From: Saccharimonas sp963542675 | GTDB lineage: Bacteria > Patescibacteriota > Saccharimonadia > Saccharimonadales > Saccharimonadaceae | Reading direction: 5' to 3' | DNA length: 25,367 nucleotides | Assembly (NCBI GenBank): GCA_963542675.1 | Contig: CAUTXC010000011.1 | Coordinates: 1 to 25,367, forward strand | Shown: one piece after another, positions 22,743 through 25,367 of the stretch | Numbering within the stretch: position 1 is the stretch's first letter | Layout of the letters: every line of letters begins with the position of its first letter | Made by a program: the position numbers and the translations under genes | Notes under the pieces: generated by a model | Databases searched by the model: none | Seen by the model: only the letters and a program-made list of their open reading frames with translations | Told to the model about the DNA's origin: nothing

Positions 22743-22765
22743 AAAAAACCAGCCCGATCGCTGGT
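22743..22765 (-). terminator. Terminator of the 76-aa CxxC gene
   Basis: On the minus strand ACCAGC-GATCGG-GCTGGT is followed by a T-tract (GCTGGTTTTTTGC). It separates the small gene from pyrG, which has its own -10-like box. Confidence 0.85.
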
Positions 22766-22792
22766 CTTTTGCTGATTATTGATACGCGCCAC

Positions 22793-23023
22793 CTATTGGC
22801 AGCCCTCGCACATGGTCAGCTCCGCTGGATCTGGCATAATAACAGGAGTGCCACTCGCTACTGCTTGGTCGACGGCAACCTGCTGAGCAGCCAGCAGTGC
22901 CTGCTCGATAGCATCAAGCTTTTCCTCGAGCGTCATGTCGTCCGTCAGCTGAGGCTTGCTAGCCTGCGCCTGCGTGGTTGCTGGATCGGTTGTTGGTGAT
23001 GTCGTTTGTGTCGTCTGCGTCAT
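22793..23023 (-). CDS. Small protein ending in CEGCQ, resembling a NrdA redox tail
   Basis: A 76-aa protein with ATG at 23023 and a weak GGGA ribosome-binding site. Residues 1-26 are Thr/Gln/Pro-rich and disordered. Residues about 28-57 are a probable helix (MTLEEKLDAIEQALLAAQQV). The chain ends PAELTMCEGCQ, with its only cysteines at C72 and C75. Class I ribonucleotide reductase alpha subunits often end in the same way (a CxxC followed by one residue), where the pair re-reduces the active site. The visible NrdA in this window has no such cysteines. The gene follows an NrdR-box-like palindrome and precedes pyrG. A redox tail acting in trans is my inference. A thioredoxin-like partner or a metal-binding peptide are alternatives. 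Confidence 0.7.
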   Translation of the reverse strand: MTQTTQTTSPTTDPATTQAQASKPQLTDDMTLEEKLDAIEQALLAAQQVAVDQAVASGTPVIMPDPAELTMCEGCQ

Positions 23024-23064
23024 ATATTATTCCCTACCCGTTTTTTAGTTATAGTGTCTATTGT

Positions 23065-23080
23065 ACGCTATATATAGCGT
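23065..23080. promoter_or_regulatory. NrdR-box-like palindrome
   Basis: ACGCTATATATAGCGT is a perfect 16-bp palindrome. It matches the NrdR operator consensus (aCaCwAtATaTwGtgt) at 14 of 16 positions, differing only at the symmetric positions 3 and 14. A left half-site, ACACTATA, lies 7 bp further along the minus strand, overlapping the probable promoter of the 76-aa gene. NrdR represses ribonucleotide reductase genes when dATP/ATP is high. The element begins one base after the stop of the flavin-reductase-like gene, so a hairpin role is an alternative. Confidence 0.5.
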
Positions 23081-23081
23081 T

Positions 23082-23477
23082 TTAGGCAAGGTAGTGCACC
23101 CAATTTTCTGTTGTGGAATTATCATCCAGCTGGCCAATTGGTGCAACATACCACTGCGGCTGCGTGCACTGTGGGCGAAAGCTCCCCAGCTTGGCCGTGT
23201 AAGCCTCGGTAATAGCCGCGACCTCATCCTCGCGGGCTTCGCGCACTGTGGTGTGGAGATAGACAGCCTGCTTGGCGTCATCCCACACCACAAACTCTGC
23301 CCGCCCAGTGCGAAAGGCATTGTGCGAGTGGCGCGCCTCACGATCAGACAGCCAGGCGATCATATCCCCCACCCGCACAAAGTGCAGCGGCGTCACGAGC
23401 GGCGTGCGGTCGCGATTGACGGTGGCCAGCGCACCAACTGGCACGGTATCGAGGATGGTTTGTGTGAGGGTATTCAT
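23082..23477 (-). CDS. Pyridoxamine 5'-phosphate oxidase-like FMN-binding protein
   Basis: A 131-aa protein of the PNPOx-like split-barrel family, recognised from the N-terminal strand pattern VGALATVNRDRTPLVTPLHF and the following IAWLSDREARHSHN, typical of small flavin-binding members. It is much shorter than true PdxH and lacks the PdxH C-terminal signature, so it is more likely a flavin- or F420-binding reductase or an uncharacterised redox protein. The ATG at 23477 has AAGGAA about 11 nt upstream. It lies between the structured element downstream of nrdB and the NrdR-like palindrome. That setting suggests a link to redox or nucleotide metabolism, but does not prove one. Confidence 0.75.
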   Translation of the reverse strand: MNTLTQTILDTVPVGALATVNRDRTPLVTPLHFVRVGDMIAWLSDREARHSHNAFRTGRAEFVVWDDAKQAVYLHTTVREAREDEVAAITEAYTAKLGSFRPQCTQPQWYVAPIGQLDDNSTTENWVHYLA

Positions 23478-23535
23478 GGTGGCTATATTCCTTTCGTATC
23501 TAATGTGCGAATATTATTTATTGCATCAGCGAGCC

Positions 23536-23650
23536 GCTTTCACTCCATTGCCAGACAAGAAAATATCTGGAGGCCAGCGACCAAGCAGGCGGAAAAGCTC
23601 TGTTGCATATTCTGGCCGGAACATTTTCGGTCTGGTGATGGAGTGAGAGC
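23536..23650 (+). ncRNA. 115-nt inverted-repeat element, possible structured RNA
   Basis: A 21-nt arm (23536-23556, starting GCTTTCACTCC) pairs without a gap with a 21-nt arm (23630-23650, ending GAGTGAGAGC). The three non-Watson-Crick positions are all G-U wobbles if the plus strand is the RNA, but A-C mismatches on the minus strand. This favours a plus-strand RNA. Inside the 73-nt loop, GGCCAG (23572-23577) pairs with CTGGCC (23611-23616), and GAAAAT with ATTTTC, which extends the fold. I recognise no known RNA family. A palindromic mobile element (MITE) is an alternative. No promoter or U-tract is clear. Confidence 0.45.
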
Positions 23651-23698
23651 TCCTGTAAGACCGGTAGACTAGTAAGATTGTTATTTTACTAATATCTA

Positions 23699-24676
23699 CT
23701 ACTTCGTCGTATTCACCTCATAACTCGTATTGGTGCTCTCGAAGAAGTTCACCAGCTCCAGCGTATCGTTGGCGGCGGCCATCCACTTGGCCGGGTTGGT
23801 CACGTTATACTCTGGCTCAAAGCCCAGCTCTTCCAGCCGCCGATCGGTCATATACATGACATACTGGTTGACGTAGTCGGCGTTCAGGCCCAGAATGCCG
23901 CGCGGTAGCATGTCTTTGTTATACGCTTTCTCGAGCTCAACGGCTTCCAGGATCAAGCTGCGGATTTCGTCGGCAAATTCTTCGGTCTGCAAATCCGGGT
24001 TTTCGTGCAGAATCGTCAGCAGCAGGTTAATGCCAAACTCCAGGTGCAGGTTCTCATCCTTCGTCACCCAGTCCAGCAGCGTGCCAACATTGCGCAGCAG
24101 ATTGCGGCGGCGGAAGCTCATCCCCACCATAAAGCCGCTGTAGAACCAAATCCCTTCCAGCACGATGTTATACGCTACCAGGTTGCGCACAAAGTCCTTC
24201 TTGCCCTCCAGCGTCGTCACATCCGGGCGCTCCTCCATCATGCGCGTGACGTATTTGGTCTGGAAAGCAGCTTTATCGGCCAGGGACTTTTTGCCCCAGC
24301 CGGCCGCATAAATTTCCTCGCGGTCAAACGGGAAGGTCTCGATAATATACTCGAAGGTCATAAAGTGGTTGGCTTCTTCCCACATCTGCTTCGAAAGATA
24401 CAGGTGGCACTCGGCGGCGTTGACGCAGGGGTAAATGCCAAAAGCCAGCGATTTATTAATCAGTAGCTCATTAGGATTAAGGTAGCTAATCACCGTCTTC
24501 AGGGCGTGCTTTTCGTCCTCGCTCAATTTCTCAAAATCGGCCAAATCCTGGCTCAGCTGCACCTCATTCGGGAACCACGTGTTGGCCACCGCTTGGTTGT
24601 ACAAACGGTACGCCCAGTCGTAGCGCACCGGCTTGAGCTGCAAGCCATCGCGTACGCTTGATCCTAAAATGCCCAT
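23699..24676 (-). CDS. nrdB: Class I ribonucleotide reductase beta subunit, class Ic-like
   Basis: A 325-aa ferritin-like R2 protein with AAGGAGG 6 nt before the ATG. The metal ligands follow the family spacing: E70 (YLNPNE), E101 and H104 (EEANH), E174 (LEGIWFYSGF), E208 and H211 (DENLH). Two features match class Ic (Chlamydia-type, Mn/Fe) enzymes. The first ligand is Glu, not Asp. The position seven residues after E101, where the radical tyrosine sits in class Ia, is F108 (HFMTFEY). The C-terminus (NFFESTNTSYEVNTTK) carries the tyrosine and acidic residues expected to bind the alpha subunit. Role: makes the radical cofactor for NrdA in the reduction of NDPs to dNDPs. Confidence 0.95.
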   Translation of the reverse strand: MGILGSSVRDGLQLKPVRYDWAYRLYNQAVANTWFPNEVQLSQDLADFEKLSEDEKHALKTVISYLNPNELLINKSLAFGIYPCVNAAECHLYLSKQMWEEANHFMTFEYIIETFPFDREEIYAAGWGKKSLADKAAFQTKYVTRMMEERPDVTTLEGKKDFVRNLVAYNIVLEGIWFYSGFMVGMSFRRRNLLRNVGTLLDWVTKDENLHLEFGINLLLTILHENPDLQTEEFADEIRSLILEAVELEKAYNKDMLPRGILGLNADYVNQYVMYMTDRRLEELGFEPEYNVTNPAKWMAAANDTLELVNFFESTNTSYEVNTTK

Positions 24677-24728
24677 TATTACCTCCTTGTTTTTGTAAAA
24701 AACGAATTAATTATTATACTATCTAGGC

Positions 24729-25037
24729 TTATATTTCTGGTTCCATATCTGCTGGGTGACGCCGTTTAACCGCAGAGTTGCTATTTTGCTGGCGCGAGCT
24801 CTCGGACGCCTCTGGCACTGGGAAGAGTGGTGGGTCCATACCAGCATCAAGTGCATCTTGTATGTGATGTGTTGGTACTGCACCATCTACCTCTGCAATC
24901 GCTACAGTGCCGATAGTGTGCTGGACGCTACCCAGTGCAAGCTCCGGTCGCTGCGTTTCATTAGCTGGCAGCTCTGCAGATCGATGACCCGTTGAGTCCA
25001 CCCTTATCTTTGGCGTGTCGCTATACTCGTGGCTCAC
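24729..25037 (-). CDS. Small polar protein between nrdA and nrdB
   Basis: A 102-aa protein starting at a GTG that overlaps the nrdA stop by four bases (GTGA), with AAGGAG 8 nt upstream, so translation looks coupled to nrdA. It has no cysteine, membrane segment or recognised motif. The first half is polar (SHEYSDTPKIRVDSTGHRSA). A short hydrophobic stretch (VQHTIGTVAIAEVDGAVP) lies near residues 38-55, and the tail is basic then acidic (AVKRRHPADMEPEI). The signals and operon position support a real gene. It may be an accessory to the reductase, but nothing in the sequence shows what it does. Confidence 0.6.
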   Translation of the reverse strand: MSHEYSDTPKIRVDSTGHRSAELPANETQRPELALGSVQHTIGTVAIAEVDGAVPTHHIQDALDAGMDPPLFPVPEASESSRQQNSNSAVKRRHPADMEPEI

Positions 25038-25367
25038 GATTCCTTCTCCTTCCCTTCCTCCTGCTTCTTGCGTGCGCGGTAGAAGCCACCAAAGCCCACG
25101 CGCTTGGCGTCTTGGTGGAGTTTTTGTTCGGTTTTGTTGGCGCGAATGGAGACCTGCTCGGACTGGTGGCGCGGCTTCACGTGCAAATAATACGTCGTTT
25201 TCAGGCCGCGGCGCCAGGCTTCGCTGTAGATCGTAATATACTCCTCGATATTACGCGATTCTACGTACGTAGTGCGGCGAAGCGCTTGGTCAACCCACTT
25301 CTGAGCGCGGGCCGCCACCTCAATGAAGGCATACGGGCTCAGCTGAAAGCTCGTCTTATACACATCG
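25034..25367 (-). CDS. nrdA: Class I ribonucleotide reductase alpha subunit, C-terminal end (partial)
   Basis: The last 110 residues of NrdA, running in from the right edge. The segment TSFQLSPYAFIEVAARAQKW followed by WRRGLKTTYYL is typical of the NrdA C-terminal barrel region, just before the flexible tail. In most class I alpha subunits that tail ends in a Cys pair (CxxC or CxxxxC) that passes electrons from thioredoxin or glutaredoxin to the active site. Here the tail after YYLHVKPRH is about 46 residues, strongly charged (RARKKQEEGKEKES) and has no cysteine. No Cys occurs in the visible 110 residues. The stop overlaps the 102-aa gene by four bases. Confidence 0.92.
   Translation of the reverse strand, partial: DVYKTSFQLSPYAFIEVAARAQKWVDQALRRTTYVESRNIEEYITIYSEAWRRGLKTTYYLHVKPRHQSEQVSIRANKTEQKLHQDAKRVGFGGFYRARKKQEEGKEKES

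Noticed and set aside
23526..23624. A 32-codon minus-strand ORF (MFRPEYATELFRLLGR...) inside the inverted-repeat element
   Set aside because: No ribosome-binding site or promoter, no recognisable family, and the stretch is better explained by RNA-type base pairing.

Overview
The window looks like a chromosomal segment of a Patescibacteria/CPR bacterium, most likely Candidatus Saccharibacteria (TM7). It has no rRNA or other marker gene, so this is inference. It rests on very compact housekeeping genes, Pro/Gln-rich single-pass membrane proteins with a YLNEIAPK-type segment, a DnaG with no zinc ligands, a PolA without proofreading residues, a class Ic-like ribonucleotide reductase, and many starts that look leaderless. 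UGA acts as a normal stop (HAD, the long WhiB-like gene and nrdA end in TGA), so this is not the recoded Gracilibacteria/Absconditabacteria lineage. No tRNA, rRNA, CRISPR array or transposase was found.

Layout, left to right. Positions 1-4076 (all minus): the start of a membrane protein, a HAD hydrolase, a single-pass membrane protein and two hydrophilic proteins of unknown function. 4171-8047 (minus): DNA polymerase I and a secreted, membrane-anchored GH16 glycosidase. 8439-9616 (minus): two adjacent WhiB-like iron-sulfur proteins; the longer one carries two four-cysteine modules. 9683-10837 (plus): a P-loop nucleotide kinase of UPF0200/dephospho-CoA kinase type and a DUF4190 membrane protein behind a consensus sigma-70 promoter. 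11138-13895 (minus): the overlapping dnaG-rpoD pair. 14170-15333 (plus): a Pro/Gln-rich membrane protein. 15509-17277 (minus): orn-corA-yjbR. 17587-21016 (minus): mscL, then argS with an overlapping transglutaminase-like gene. 21072-25367 (minus): pyrG, a 76-aa CxxC-tailed protein, a flavin-reductase-like protein, nrdB, a 102-aa unknown and the 3' end of nrdA.

The right end reads as a nucleotide-supply cluster (nrdA, nrdB, pyrG). NrdB has the class Ic metal-site pattern, with Phe at the radical-Tyr position. The visible NrdA C-terminus has no cysteine, although class I alpha subunits normally end in a redox-active Cys pair. About 2 kb downstream, a 76-aa protein ends in CEGCQ, which looks like a NrdA tail, and lies just behind a 16-bp NrdR-box-like palindrome. 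A split, trans-acting redox tail for the reductase is the most interesting hypothesis in the window.

The other main signals are the double WhiB-like protein, a recurring TATACT-N6-ATG arrangement that puts the transcription start on the start codon, and a 115-nt inverted-repeat element at 23536-23650 whose G-U wobbles point to a plus-strand structured RNA.
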